DNA of 64,000 bases. It comes from Chondrus crispus. Lineage: Eukaryota; Rhodophyta; Florideophyceae; Gigartinales; Gigartinaceae. The position numbers were made by a program, and so were the translations under genes. Shown here piece by piece: positions 1 to 9,559 of the stretch. Each line of letters opens with the position of its first letter. Position 1 is the stretch's first letter. Below the pieces are notes generated by a model. That model was not told the origin of the DNA, did no database searches, and saw only the letters and a list, made by a program, of their open reading frames with translations. Location: assembly GCF_000350225.1 (NCBI RefSeq), contig NW_005179013.1, positions 138,757 through 202,756 of the forward strand, read 5' to 3'.

Positions 1-174
1 TCCAAAGACCCCAATGACAGCCATCACAGCTAGGCCATCCCGGCGTTACTGGTGCGCTTTATCCGCCTGTACTGGCCCGATACGCGCATTGTGTTACGAG
101 GTGATAGTCACTTTTGTCGCCCCCGGATGCTGAACTGGTGCGATCGGCATCACGTTGACTATATCGTGGGTATC
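1..174 (+). pseudogene. IS1380-like (DDE) transposase fragment
   Basis: The translated segment from about 37 to 174 reads like the central DDE part of IS1380-family transposases: the RLYWPDTRIVLRGDSHF stretch followed by NWCDRHHVDYIVGIG matches the family pattern in which the second catalytic Asp lies in RGDSGF and is followed by a WC...VDY.FGL motif. There is no ATG in the visible part, an in-frame TAG lies at 31-33, and the similarity stops at a C run (178-188), after which the sequence is low-complexity C/T-rich. It is therefore a remnant, cut by the window edge on the left and truncated on the right. IS1380 is mainly bacterial, so it may be an old transfer, a related eukaryotic DDE element, or an assembly chimera. 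The family call rests on motif memory only. Confidence 0.45.
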
Positions 175-565
175 GGTCCCCCCCCCCCACCGTTCTGCTT
201 CCCCTCTCCCCTTCCCCTCTCCCCATCCCCTTGCCGCTCCTTTCCGGAAGGGCGGCGCGGAATCCGCACTCTTTCTACGCGAAAACAACGCCGCGGCAGG
301 GCAGGCGCGTACGGAGCGAGGCCAGCAATGCGCCCCATTTTCGCCACCTCTCGATTTTTCGGAAATTCCGCCCCGTAACACACGCGCCGCCAAAAGCTTT
401 TTCCACCCCGGCCACGAAATCTCTCTTATCTCCTCCACCGCACCACGTCCGCACCGCCCCGCATCCCTCCTGCCGTTGCACTTCGCCACCGTCCCGCACC
501 CCTGCAACCACTCCCCTCCCCCCTCCCCCCTCCCCTCCCCTCCCCCTTTCTTCACACTACCTTCC

Positions 566-1591
566 ATGGTGTTTCGACCCGAGGCTGCCGCCAATTGGTT
601 TCTCACATGGGATGAGGACGCGGCCGACGCCGGCAAGTCCTTCCTGCTGCAGGTCAAGATAGCCGCCCTTTCGTTCCGCGACCTGCTCAGCGACGGCATC
701 AACTCGTACGCCACCATCTGCCGCCAGCGGAACGGCCCGGACTCGGCGTGGGAGCTGCTAGGGAAGACCGCCATCATCAAGGACGACCCCAACCCGGAGT
801 ATCCGGAGGGCTTCCGCGTCTTTTATGAGCAGGACTCCAATTTGTCCGAGGACCTGCTCAAGGTCATTTGCTACCATAAAAGGGACGGCCTGGGCCACGA
901 GGACGTCATTGGAATCGCCTGTATCTCCGTCAGGGAGCTCGTCCGCACCTTTGGCACCAGGGTCCAGGTCGAGCTGCTGAGGAAGAAGTCCCAAAAAGTC
1001 GCCGGCTCTATATGCTTTATGGGCGAGGCACTCCCGCACCACTCCCCGCGCGGCTCCAATACCACCTTCGACTTTCATGTCGCCGCCATGACCCCGCGGA
1101 AGAACGACGGCAAGTACCAATTCGCCAAGATGTTTCTCGTCATTTCGAGGGAGCGCGACGACAAGACCTGGGGCATTGTGTATCGGAGCGACGTCGTGAA
1201 GAAGCTCGCCATCGTCAATCTCACGAAGAGCAAGCACCAAATCGTGTTCAAACCATTCCAACTGAGGCAGGCCGAGTTCGTACTGGGCATGACGCCGAAG
1301 CGCAGGATAAAATTTTCCTTCTTTCAAAAGGGGAGGCGCGGCGAGCCGCACATCAGAATCGGGCAAGTTGTCACCAGTGCCGAGGAACTGCTGCAAGACT
1401 TTGCGGAAGACACGAGCTTGGACTTTATGTTGGACGACCGCGTCATTGGCGAGTTTGCAAATGTCGCCCGCACGGAGGAGAAAAACATCACCAAGTTGAA
1501 CATCGAACTCAACTACTTCGACTCGGAGCGCGAAGCGCGAGAGATCAAGGAGCGCGGCAAGCGAAAAGTGATGAATCTCAACAGCCCATGA
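566..1591 (+). CDS. Copine-like protein with two C2 domains and no vWA domain
   Basis: Predicted 341 aa. I chose the ATG at 566 because the open frame upstream (from 155) is only low-complexity Pro/Ser/Arg sequence read from a C/T-rich leader. Residues about 25-135 form a C2 domain of copine type (LGKTAIIKDDPNPEYPEGF is the copine signature block) and residues about 160-325 form a second one. In copines, tandem C2 domains drive Ca2+-dependent binding to acidic membranes and are followed by a vWA (copine) domain. Here the protein stops after the second C2 and nothing vWA-like follows. Some Ca-binding acidic positions look weakened (SDGINSYA in place of the usual SKSDPF, YHKRD in place of YDxD). 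The likely role is peripheral membrane binding or signalling; partner and location are unknown. Intronless. Confidence 0.7.
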   Translation: MVFRPEAAANWFLTWDEDAADAGKSFLLQVKIAALSFRDLLSDGINSYATICRQRNGPDSAWELLGKTAIIKDDPNPEYPEGFRVFYEQDSNLSEDLLKVICYHKRDGLGHEDVIGIACISVRELVRTFGTRVQVELLRKKSQKVAGSICFMGEALPHHSPRGSNTTFDFHVAAMTPRKNDGKYQFAKMFLVISRERDDKTWGIVYRSDVVKKLAIVNLTKSKHQIVFKPFQLRQAEFVLGMTPKRRIKFSFFQKGRRGEPHIRIGQVVTSAEELLQDFAEDTSLDFMLDDRVIGEFANVARTEEKNITKLNIELNYFDSEREAREIKERGKRKVMNLNSP

Positions 1592-2432
1592 CACACGCCA
1601 TGGACAAGCCGACGCAGTGCTTCGGCATGGTTAACAGCATTGAACACTCGCCCAATCCGTCTTGCAAATAGATAACCCGCATCTTCTGCATGCGCACCAG
1701 AGATCGGCTACAGTCCAGCTTCTGCCGCACAACAACAACTTACTCGATTCTTTAACGGTCAAACGCGATTGATGAACCATGTAACTTGTTCTTCTTTTTT
1801 TCGTCAACCTTCAGAGGCTTTTATGCTTTCGTGAAAACAAATATAGACTGCTTCGATCGCGGTGTTGCATCGCCGTGAATTAATCATACTTGGGAGGACT
1901 GCTTGTGAGCATTGTTGAACTCCACTTGTTGACCGAGTGATGCAACTTGTAAGATTTATCCACGTAAATTTTAGTTTTCTCATTCGTCCATGCAGCAGAT
2001 CCCGTCTTCCCGAAGCCTTGCCCGTCGCTGCCCGTCGCGTGCTTTTAGATGCAGCGTGCGGCTGTGAAGCACGCTAAAGAGGCTTGCTCAACAATTTGCT
2101 CTGCCTCTGTTCGACTGAACTCAATGGACGTTAATTGCGGCCCGCCATTCCCATCAACAAATCGGTGCAGTGGTCGTCGCTTCCACGACAAGAGTCACGA
2201 GTCCGTTACTGGCGCGATGATTGGTGAATGTGCGCACGTCGCCAATACCGTACGGTATGATAAGCTCGTGCAAACCTCTAATAAACCTCGGCTCCTCGGT
2301 GCGCATCAACCTTATCTCACCCGGGCTCTGCCGTGCTCCCGTGCCTGCCAACAATTCACCCGCGCCTTCATGCTCCCTGCGCATTCACCGACCGCCCCCT
2401 CGCCGCCATCCGCACGAACATGAGCGTGCAGC
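1592..2432. other. Intergenic, C2 gene to carrier gene
   Basis: Contains the 3' flank of the C2 gene and the presumed promoter and leader of the mitochondrial carrier. No coding segment or repeat stands out. Short open frames around 2049-2423 have no recognisable protein character. Confidence 0.5.
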
Positions 2433-3676
2433 ATGGCGTCCCAACCAGCAGCCTCTGCGGAAGGCGCGGCCCCCGTCCCCTACGCCTCGCTCAAGACGCT
2501 CGCGGCGGGCGCCGTCTCGGGCGCCGTCGCTAAGACGGCCGTGGCCCCGTTCGACCGCACCAAGATCCTCATGCAGGTCTCCCAGATGTACGGCTGGAAG
2601 CGCTACCGCGGCTCCGTCTGGGACTCCATGCGCACCATCTGGCGCACCGAGGGAATCCCCGGCTTCTTCAGGGGCAACTCCGCCACCGTCGTTCGCATCA
2701 TGCCGTACGCCGCCGTCCAGTACCAGTCGTTCGAGTTTTATCACCGCGAATTGTCGCATTACGTCTTCCGCTCGGATAACCCCAGCCCCGCGAAAAGGTT
2801 CATCGCGGGCGCTATGGCGGGGTCTACGAGCGTCTTATGTACATACCCCATCGATTTGGCGAGAACTGTGCTCGCGGTCCAGGTCGCCAGCGATGCATCT
2901 ACAAAGCCCGTCAGGAGGTTGGGTATACTTGCCACTCTGTATACTATCGGACGCGAAGAGGGGATGCATTCTTTGTACCGCGGCATGTATCCTACGCTTG
3001 TTGGTGTCATTCCGTACGCAGGAATCAGCTTTCTGTCATTCGGCATTCTGAAACGATTTGCAGACACTCGCGGCATTTCTGAGCATGCTCCCGTTTTGAC
3101 GTCCCTGGTATGCGGCGGATCAGCCGGACTAGGTACGATTCAAAGCCTGTGTCATGTTCTACACTCGCGCGCAAAGCAACCAATCTGACTCTCTCTTTTT
3201 GAATCGCGCGTATTAATGACCCCAGTCGCCCAATGCTGCACCTATCCGTTCGACCTTGTACGTCGTAGGTTGCAAGCTTTACATAGGCCAGACCTTATGA
3301 CTGAACAAGAAAAGGTGCGTCAATCCATTTCCTTGAAAGAATTGGTCCGAGGGTTACTCGCAAAGCACGCGGCCCACTGACCAACTTTCTTTCCCATCAT
3401 GATGTCCCGCGCGCCACCTTGTCCATTCCATTCGACTGCGCACTCAAACAGGCGTTTTTGAGAGCGGCCTCAAAAGGGAGTAGATTTGTTAGCTTTTCAA
3501 TTGGCAGCGCCATTATGTATATCAGCAGGAAGGAAGGTCTCAAAGGCCTGTACAGAGGGGTTTCCCTGAACTTTTTGAAGACAGCTCCTGCTATGTCCAT
3601 CAGCTTCACTTGCTACGACAAGATTAGGACGACGCTTGGGGTCCCACCGGGAAAATATTCTGCAACGAGAGGATGA
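2433..3676 (+). CDS. Mitochondrial carrier family protein, CoA-transporter type (SLC25A42/Leu5-like); three exons
   Basis: Predicted CDS join(2433..3132, 3226..3314, 3452..3676), 337 aa. Introns are 93 nt (GTACG...CCCAG) and 137 nt (GTGCGT...AACAG), read by eye; splicing restores the third carrier repeat. Three Px[DE]xx[RK] signatures are present: PFDRTK, PIDLAR and PFDLVR, each closing the first helix of a repeat, with the following G-rich second-helix motifs (SLYRGMYPTLVG, GLYRGVSLNFLK). The AGAVSGAVAKTAVAPFDRTK block resembles the CoA/PAP carrier group of the inner mitochondrial membrane, which imports coenzyme A. ADP/ATP or Ca-dependent carriers are less likely: there is no RRRMMM motif and no EF-hands. 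An upstream ATG at 2420 opens a different frame overlapping the start and could lower translation. Substrate assignment is inference. Confidence 0.85.
3133..3225 (+). other. Intron 1 of the carrier gene
   Basis: GT donor after GGATCAGCCGGACTAG and acceptor CCCCAG. Removal joins the G of one codon to TC of the next, giving Val and the carrier block VAQCCTYPFDLVRRRLQ. Phase 1. Confidence 0.75.
3315..3451 (+). other. Intron 2 of the carrier gene
   Basis: Donor GTGCGT after GAAAAG, acceptor AAACAG, phase 0. It joins TEQEK to AFLRAASKG in the matrix loop of repeat 3. An alternative acceptor a few bases downstream cannot be excluded. Confidence 0.6.
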
Positions 3677-3758
3677 GAATACTCCCTATATACCCAAGAA
3701 AACAATGTCTCACGCACGCATCTGCGAATTCTCCGCACCGGGATACTGACGCAGTCAT

Positions 3759-5762
3759 TTATGTACAGTGCAAGATGCTTTCAGTGAAGCGAGAGTCAAT
3801 TGTATCTCGCTCTTGCTGTCCTATTGACGGGCGTCGCACGCCAGCCCTGAGCAGTTCGACGTTCTCTGCCCGGGCGTTGATATCATTCTCCGTCAATGGG
3901 ATCCTGGCCCTCCATGCCACGCTGCTGCGACTTTCTCGTCCTTCGGGCGTAACCATGACATTCCAGTGATTTGGAGCCGTTAAAGGGCCACCGCGGCCGT
4001 CATAAACAATAGCGGTTTGTGCAAAGAAGAAGGACTCCGGTTTCTCCACGGCTTGCGCGGAAATATCGTCGTCTTTGGATCTCGCTAGAATGCTTTTCTC
4101 CGTAATTACTTTTTCTGCGCACCTGTCGCACATAAACAATTTTGGGTCGTCCATCGGCTTATCCCATTTTTCTATCACGTCATGACTTCGAACGCAGCCT
4201 TTGTGATACCAAAGTCCACACATCCCACATTGAAGTGCTCTACCCTTACCAAGAGGATTGCCGCACTCGCAATGGCAGATGCGAAGTCCTGACGTCTCGC
4301 AAGCCACCAATTCTTCTTGATTCGTACCTTGATCACTCGCAGGCTGTGGAAGCCCACTTACTCGCACGTGGGGAAGTGCTCTGGCTCGCCATCTTTTCGG
4401 TTTCGACTTGCACCGCCTTCTCGTAGCGGCGCTTCGAAGAGCCACATACTCTATCGTGGTTTCTTCCGTCTCAGCTTCTTCAGATGCTTGATCAACAGAG
4501 TCACTCTCTTTGCTTTCCTTAATGAGCTTCTCACAGATTTCCATTGCTTCGAATGAACTCTTGGGTAATTCCAGAGAGCCGGGATCTTCCCTCGGGAATG
4601 GCTCACTTCCTTGAAAACATTTAGCAACTGGACTTGCCGGCTGACGCTTTATTGAAATGATGCGCTCGTCTCGGAAACTGTCAATTTTCTTTCGCAAACG
4701 AGCGTTTGGCGCATGGTTCTCGACAACTCGTGAACCCGTAATGCTTCGGTACCGATTCGAATTTGAAGCAAAAAAGTCTCCGCGCGGAGGTGGTACATGC
4801 GGGTGAGGTGGCCATAGCTCGGAGTTGTGTTGGTGTTGTAATCTGGTCCGCGGAATCCGGTATTCGGCAGTTTTCCACTCCTCGCGGTATCGGGATACGG
4901 AAACACCTTCCAAAGACCCTGCAGGATGGCGGGAAATTGGAGTCACCATCGATGTCACATGTCCCTTGCTTTGATAAGATCCAACTTCTGATATCACACC
5001 ATTTGTTCCAGGCATGCCATGGTCAGTTCGTTGTCTCTTCGCGGGGTATGAAAACTGAGAAGGACGTGAATCAGGCCTTGAAGTGGGCGTCCCGCGAATC
5101 TCGTCCGAAAATCGATAAAGAGGTGCATCACGTTTTTCTTGACGTAGAGGACTACGGAGCGTAAATTCAAGAAGGCTTTCCTTGTGCTTGCGGGACGGAG
5201 ACTCCCCAGCCAGGCCCCCGTTCGGCCCGCCGTTAGAATCACTCCGCATCCCATGGCTTTCATTATCTGGAGAGTTGACATTTTCTCTGTTAAAACGAGG
5301 AGTGAACGAAGACGCCGGCACCCTAGCATCTCTCGCCGGTAGGTCCAGAGGCTGTGGAAACCGCCATCTCTTCTGTACTGAATACAAAGTCTCATTCCGG
5401 CCAGTTTGCGTCACTCGCGCTTGACCCCCGCCGCTTGGGGGATCATCTCCACCAAGTCGCAAAGTTGCCGTCGGAGCAAACGGCGTCGATTGCACATTTT
5501 CCCGCGGTGCCACGTCTTGATTTTCCTCGTTAATAACCACAACCAAGGGCTTGCCTGCCGCTTCTGCATTCGGGGGCTTTGCTTTAATCAAATGCTGTGC
5601 GTTAATATCCTTCCATGGTATACAATAAACGATAGCGTCGCCCTTGAATTTGACTTTGACGTGAGTGTCCACGCCCTTACGCGCATCTTCTTGGACCGCG
5701 GCAGACTTGCGTCGACCACCGGGCTTTTTTGCATCGACCACAGAGCCAGCCTTTAGATTCAT
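3759..5762 (-). CDS. PHD-type zinc-finger protein, probable chromatin reader
   Basis: About 667 aa from the first in-frame ATG (5762). The only clear domain is a C-terminal PHD-like finger, roughly residues 493-548, with ligand pattern CHC...QCGMC...YHKGC...MCDRC (C4HC3). PHD fingers bind histone H3 tails, so a nuclear chromatin role is likely. The rest is polar and probably disordered, with basic patches (RRRCKSKPKRW) that could act as nuclear signals and an acidic segment before them. An N-terminal stretch around VKFKGDAIVYCIPWKDI looks folded but I do not recognise it. The start is uncertain: on the same strand 5799-6050 is open with natural composition and could be an upstream exon. The gene is transcribed toward the carrier, 82 bp away tail to tail. 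Confidence 0.7.
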   Translation of the reverse strand: MNLKAGSVVDAKKPGGRRKSAAVQEDARKGVDTHVKVKFKGDAIVYCIPWKDINAQHLIKAKPPNAEAAGKPLVVVINEENQDVAPRENVQSTPFAPTATLRLGGDDPPSGGGQARVTQTGRNETLYSVQKRWRFPQPLDLPARDARVPASSFTPRFNRENVNSPDNESHGMRSDSNGGPNGGLAGESPSRKHKESLLEFTLRSPLRQEKRDAPLYRFSDEIRGTPTSRPDSRPSQFSYPAKRQRTDHGMPGTNGVISEVGSYQSKGHVTSMVTPISRHPAGSLEGVSVSRYREEWKTAEYRIPRTRLQHQHNSELWPPHPHVPPPRGDFFASNSNRYRSITGSRVVENHAPNARLRKKIDSFRDERIISIKRQPASPVAKCFQGSEPFPREDPGSLELPKSSFEAMEICEKLIKESKESDSVDQASEEAETEETTIEYVALRSAATRRRCKSKPKRWRARALPHVRVSGLPQPASDQGTNQEELVACETSGLRICHCECGNPLGKGRALQCGMCGLWYHKGCVRSHDVIEKWDKPMDDPKLFMCDRCAEKVITEKSILARSKDDDISAQAVEKPESFFFAQTAIVYDGRGGPLTAPNHWNVMVTPEGRESRSSVAWRARIPLTENDINARAENVELLRAGVRRPSIGQQERDTIDSRFTESILHCT

Positions 5763-5798
5763 CTGCACTTTGCGAAGACGCTTGCAATGGGTCCAACC

Positions 5799-6050
5799 TC
5801 AGAGGCTGTGGGAGCCTTGGAACGGAAATGCGGTACGCCACTCTTGTCGAATGAAACTGTGCAAACGAGGCTTTACTCGGCTTTCTTCTTCGCGCGCAAC
5901 AGCTCCCAGCCCTTTCAGACTAGCCACTGCAATGCAGCGAATGATGATGAGGAAGGTCCTGGCACCGGCCTTCGCGAAGTTGAGATTGGTGAGAAAGTCA
6001 ACACCGTGGTACGAGAGCATCGTCATGCACGGATCAATTCCTATCTTCAC
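5799..6050 (-). other. Possible upstream exon of the PHD gene
   Basis: Open for 83 codons on the minus strand with ordinary protein composition (starts MKIGIDPCMTMLSYHG). It ends 31 bp before the PHD frame begins. CAG and GAG acceptor-like sites lie between the two, but no convincing donor was fixed. It may equally be chance. Confidence 0.25.
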
Positions 6051-6623
6051 GAATTTTAAATGTGTATTTTTTAAGACTGCATCTGAATGGTCAGACTACG
6101 ACAATGCGGTTTCCACGAGAAGAGTGCTTCTCTACACAAACGCAGGAAAGCGCACTTCTCGCGGAAAACGCTCACGAAAGCTTCAACACATTCACAGGTG
6201 CATCTTTGAAACAAGCAGCCTAAGGATACCATATCGACGGCGATCGTGCGCTGCAAACGAATTGATCAATGTGACCTTGAATCTCGCCTTATCCTTCGAA
6301 TGTTTTTGCAGCCTACATCTTGATGTAGGTGTGTACCATTTCTTCTCATGATGCCATATCGGTGTCCTTACCTGTTATTCCAACTCCGATCACTTGCACC
6401 TCAAAAAGGTGCTCCCACACATCGCTGAAAACCTGACTGCCAAGCTATCTTGTTTGGGCAATATAGCGCTAGTCAAGAGCACTGTAGCACATGGACAAAC
6501 TAGAAAACCAAATGTCGTCGCCAACGTTGCTCTGCACCGGATAGTTAGGATAATGTACATTCGAACTCCGAGCTCTAGTGCGCGTACTGACAGAGAATTC
6601 CAGTGACTGCCACCCTTACTTCT
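6051..6623. other. Intergenic between PHD and PheRS genes
   Basis: No gene, repeat or structured element recognised. It must hold the 3' end of neither strand's long transcript except the downstream flank of the tRNA synthetase gene. Confidence 0.4.
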
Positions 6624-7862
6624 CTACCTTAAGGTGACAGGCAAAGTCTCCGAAATCTGTGTTCTAAACTCATTATACAACTTATTCACCTCGGCGTGAG
6701 TTAAGGTCTTCTCCATGCTTCTAAAAGTTATTCTGAAACAGAGACTCAGACTCCCACCCTTCTTGAACGTATCTACTACCTTGACGTTCTCCACCAAATC
6801 CCCACATACTTCCCTGGCTAATTCATGTATGTCATTCTCATGAAACCTACTAATATCCTCCACCCAGAACGACACGTCCTTCTCAACAGCCGGAAAGACT
6901 GAAAATGGTTTGTACCGTGCTTCGATCCCCCTTTCATTGAATTGCCCAAGAAAGCGTTCATCTTCCGACCAGAACAGCCTTATATCTGGTACGCCAAACA
7001 ACACCATAGCCAACCGTTCAAGTCCCATGCCAAAAGCCCACCCCTCCACATCGTCACTCACCCCACCCCGCTGCAGCACCTCTCTGTGCAGAAGCCCGCA
7101 CCCTAGCACTTCCAACCATTCCCCCTGCCACGCCACTTCGAGCTCAAAACTCGGATGAGTGAAAGGAAAGTATCCCTCAACCCATCTCATCTCTACATCA
7201 CCAAAGAGTGCCTTCGCCAGCCCGGATAAGGTCTGCTTGAGATCTTCCTCTACTTGTTTGCGCGACGTCCCCGACGGAAAGAGTCGGGCAGCGTCCACTT
7301 GATGGAATACAGGGTAATGCGTGCGATCGACTGTATCGCGGCGGTACACATCTCCACACAGAAGAAATGCAGTCTCTCCCGCAGCAAGTAGTTCCACATC
7401 ATGCGCGGTCATGTGCGTTCGTAACAGCGTTGTATCGTCAACATAATAGGTGTCTGTAGGAGCGCGACTCACGTGACCTAGTGGTACGCGCAAATCGTCA
7501 AAACACTGCACTGTCGAGACAACGGGGGGCAATGATGAATGCATGCGGAAAGTGGACGGATACTTTTCGTGAATGTACGCCTCGATATGCTTGCGTAGAG
7601 TGTTGAGCGGGTGATTGCGGCGAAGGTGCAGTTGCGCCGATGTCTTTGCCCAGATAGAGGCCGGAACACGGCCTCGCGCTGAGGCTAGAGTGTCGCTACT
7701 TCTCGATCGTAGGGCGGGCTCCGATGCCGTCACGGTTGAGCTGCAAGAAAACAAACGACGCGCAACATGCCTAACCCGGAACCCAGATGTCAACATGATG
7801 GCGGGGTCACCGCGATTTCTCGCGAGATAATGAGAAGTTTTATAAGCAGTCGCAGAGCGCAA
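6624..7862 (-). CDS. Phenylalanyl-tRNA synthetase, organellar single-chain type (FARS2-like)
   Basis: 412 aa as read from 7862; a second Met at 7796 opens MLTSGFRVRHVARRLFS, an excellent organelle-targeting leader, and may be the real start. It charges tRNA-Phe with phenylalanine in mitochondria (and possibly plastids, since the plant enzyme is dual-targeted). Order of parts: leader (about 1-75), class II catalytic core with HPLNTLRKHIE, motif 2 in GDVYRRDTVDRTHYPVFHQ, and motif 3 in GWAFGMGLERLAMVLFG, then a C-terminal FDX-ACB tRNA-binding domain (about 320-412, YKPFSVFPAVEKDVSFW to the end). Length is close to the usual 400-450. Intronless, no defects seen. The bacterial-type beta subunit is absent, as expected for this class. 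Confidence 0.93.
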   Translation of the reverse strand: MRSATAYKTSHYLARNRGDPAIMLTSGFRVRHVARRLFSCSSTVTASEPALRSRSSDTLASARGRVPASIWAKTSAQLHLRRNHPLNTLRKHIEAYIHEKYPSTFRMHSSLPPVVSTVQCFDDLRVPLGHVSRAPTDTYYVDDTTLLRTHMTAHDVELLAAGETAFLLCGDVYRRDTVDRTHYPVFHQVDAARLFPSGTSRKQVEEDLKQTLSGLAKALFGDVEMRWVEGYFPFTHPSFELEVAWQGEWLEVLGCGLLHREVLQRGGVSDDVEGWAFGMGLERLAMVLFGVPDIRLFWSEDERFLGQFNERGIEARYKPFSVFPAVEKDVSFWVEDISRFHENDIHELAREVCGDLVENVKVVDTFKKGGSLSLCFRITFRSMEKTLTHAEVNKLYNEFRTQISETLPVTLR

Positions 7863-8348
7863 TGCCCCACACCCCTCACTTCACGTATTCCCGTTCTCCG
7901 AGGGGAGATCAAAGCTGTCGGCGTTCCCTATGCCGTGGATGGCGATTAAAAGGGACAGAGAAGTGGGGTAGGGCAATAACTCTGGTCGATTCCCCAAAAC
8001 GAGAATGTTTTTTTGTTTTGTTTTTTAAACTGTATCATGGCTATTTTATTGAAACCCCGTAGCAGTGATCAGTGAGCGATTGCCATTCTGCTTCTCTTTG
8101 ACTTTCTCACTTCTGCACGAAGCGCAGTTATACAGACCCGCACACTTCTTCATTCTGCCGCGACTATCATTAGCCACTCCGAAAAGGCGTTTTCCAACGG
8201 CTCTACTCCGCTAAAAACCGCCAATCCTGTTGTGCTCTATAAGACACAGAGTGCAACTTTAAGGGCTCAGCTTCACAACATAATTCGAGTCCAAAGGAGA
8301 CAAAAAGTGGCATGAAGAGTCAATGACAGAATGGGTCATCAATGTACA
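7863..8348. other. Intergenic upstream of the PheRS gene
   Basis: Presumed promoter and leader of the minus-strand synthetase gene. No repeat or further gene recognised. Confidence 0.4.
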
Positions 8349-8570
8349 TTAAAAATTACGCTTCTGTGCGGCCTGTTTCGCATTGGATTCCTGTTCGATC
8401 TGCTTCGCAGGACTGAACGCCGCAGTCTTCTTGAAATGGTCTGGCGCCTTAGCCTCAATGACAGTGTGGGCTTTTACACTTGAGAGCACTTTGTCACAGA
8501 ATATAGAAAGAGCACCTTATGTTAACAAGGCCTCTTCATATTGCGCAAGGAAAAGTTCGCTCTCTGTGGC
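8349..8570 (-). pseudogene. Possible gene remnant or short exon, unrecognised
   Basis: On the minus strand this stretch reads with natural composition to a TAA at 8349-8351: a segment containing ESELFLAQYEEALLT and then KAHTVIEAKAPDHFKKTAA and AKQAAQKRNF. An in-frame TAA separates the two parts and another lies upstream, so it is either a decayed gene tail or exons with splice sites I could not place. A 22-base T run lies just upstream (about 8638-8659). No family recognised. Confidence 0.22.
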
Positions 8571-9090
8571 TGCGCTGATTTATTCATTTCGGACATGTTG
8601 TCCCTGGGCGCCGCAGTTCAAGCAAATTTCTCGCCGTTTTTTTTTTTTTTTTTTTTTTTCGCTGCGACAAGTTGTGATATAATCTAGAGCGCCAACAGAT
8701 CTGGTTGTGAATCTTGTAGCACGGCAGTCATAGTAACAGGCGAAGTTGTCTCGGCCCACTACGGCTGTTTTTCTTAAGAATCGGCAGCATTGCGGGTTCT
8801 GTTTTCTGTTGATTGAATGAAAATATATTGATGCCTTCACAATGCCGGAAATGTCGATGTCAGAAATATTTCGTGAAGGTAAAACCGAATAGAAAGCACT
8901 CTACGAGACGTCTCTATGCTACTGGTATGAAGTTAGCTTAAAGAAACATGAGTACTGTAAGGCATTTTTTTTCTTTTGAACAGCTTTATGTGCGCCAACG
9001 AATTCCTTTCTCTAGAATTAACGAGCAGGTGTTTTACCTGCGGTGATGGACTTTTAGTTGCAAAAAAGCAGAATTTAAATCGCGGTTTGC

Positions 9091-9174
9091 GTTGTCTAGA
9101 AAAAACAAAATAACTCGGGTCCTCATATGAGGACTAACGATCCGATAGACACTAGTAGCTAGTGTCTAGACAAC
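9091..9174. repeat. Nested palindromes
   Basis: A 10-bp inverted repeat (GTTGTCTAGA at 9091-9100, TCTAGACAAC at 9165-9174) encloses two perfect palindromes: GTCCTCATATGAGGAC (9119-9134) and GACACTAGtagCTAGTGTC (9148-9166). The CATATGAGG core recurs near 9509 and 9998, and GGATAGACACTAG recurs near 10039. Confidence 0.6.
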
Positions 9175-9523
9175 AACCGATTTGCATCATATGGGGTCTC
9201 GATAATAACATCTTGCAAAGCAATGGGAAAGCAGTTGTCAATACATAGAAAGACTAAGAATCTAATGATGTTTCAATGGTCGATTGAAATTTTAAAAAGG
9301 CGTTTGGTTTCGAAGATATCAACACAAAATGTTTTGAGGTTGGTCAAAAAGGCTTCTTTTTAGGGATTCTCAAAATGGCTGGAAAACACGTGCAAATCTC
9401 ACTAAACTCCATCCTTCCGCGACGCATAAGTCAACTGCGGTGGCGAGAGTATCTTTTCCCTTCTTGTTGAGCAACCGCAAGTCGAGAAAAAATAGTTTGA
9501 AAAGTAGCATCATATGAGGTCAG

Positions 9524-9559
9524 TTGTTTTCTAGAGTAGGTGTCTACTCTAGAAAACAA
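9524..9559. repeat. Perfect 16-bp inverted repeat with 4-base loop
   Basis: TTGTTTTCTAGAGTAG at 9524-9539 is exactly complementary to 9544-9559 with loop GTGT. Strong hairpin or cruciform potential; no gene on either side explains it as a terminator. Confidence 0.7.

Noticed and set aside
155-565. N-terminal extension of the C2-domain frame
   Set aside because: Low-complexity Pro/Ser/Arg sequence from a C/T-rich leader; the domain and a plausible ATG start at 566.
758-1594. Long minus-strand frame opposite the C2 gene
   Set aside because: Shadow of GC-biased third positions in the real plus-strand gene; no protein motif.
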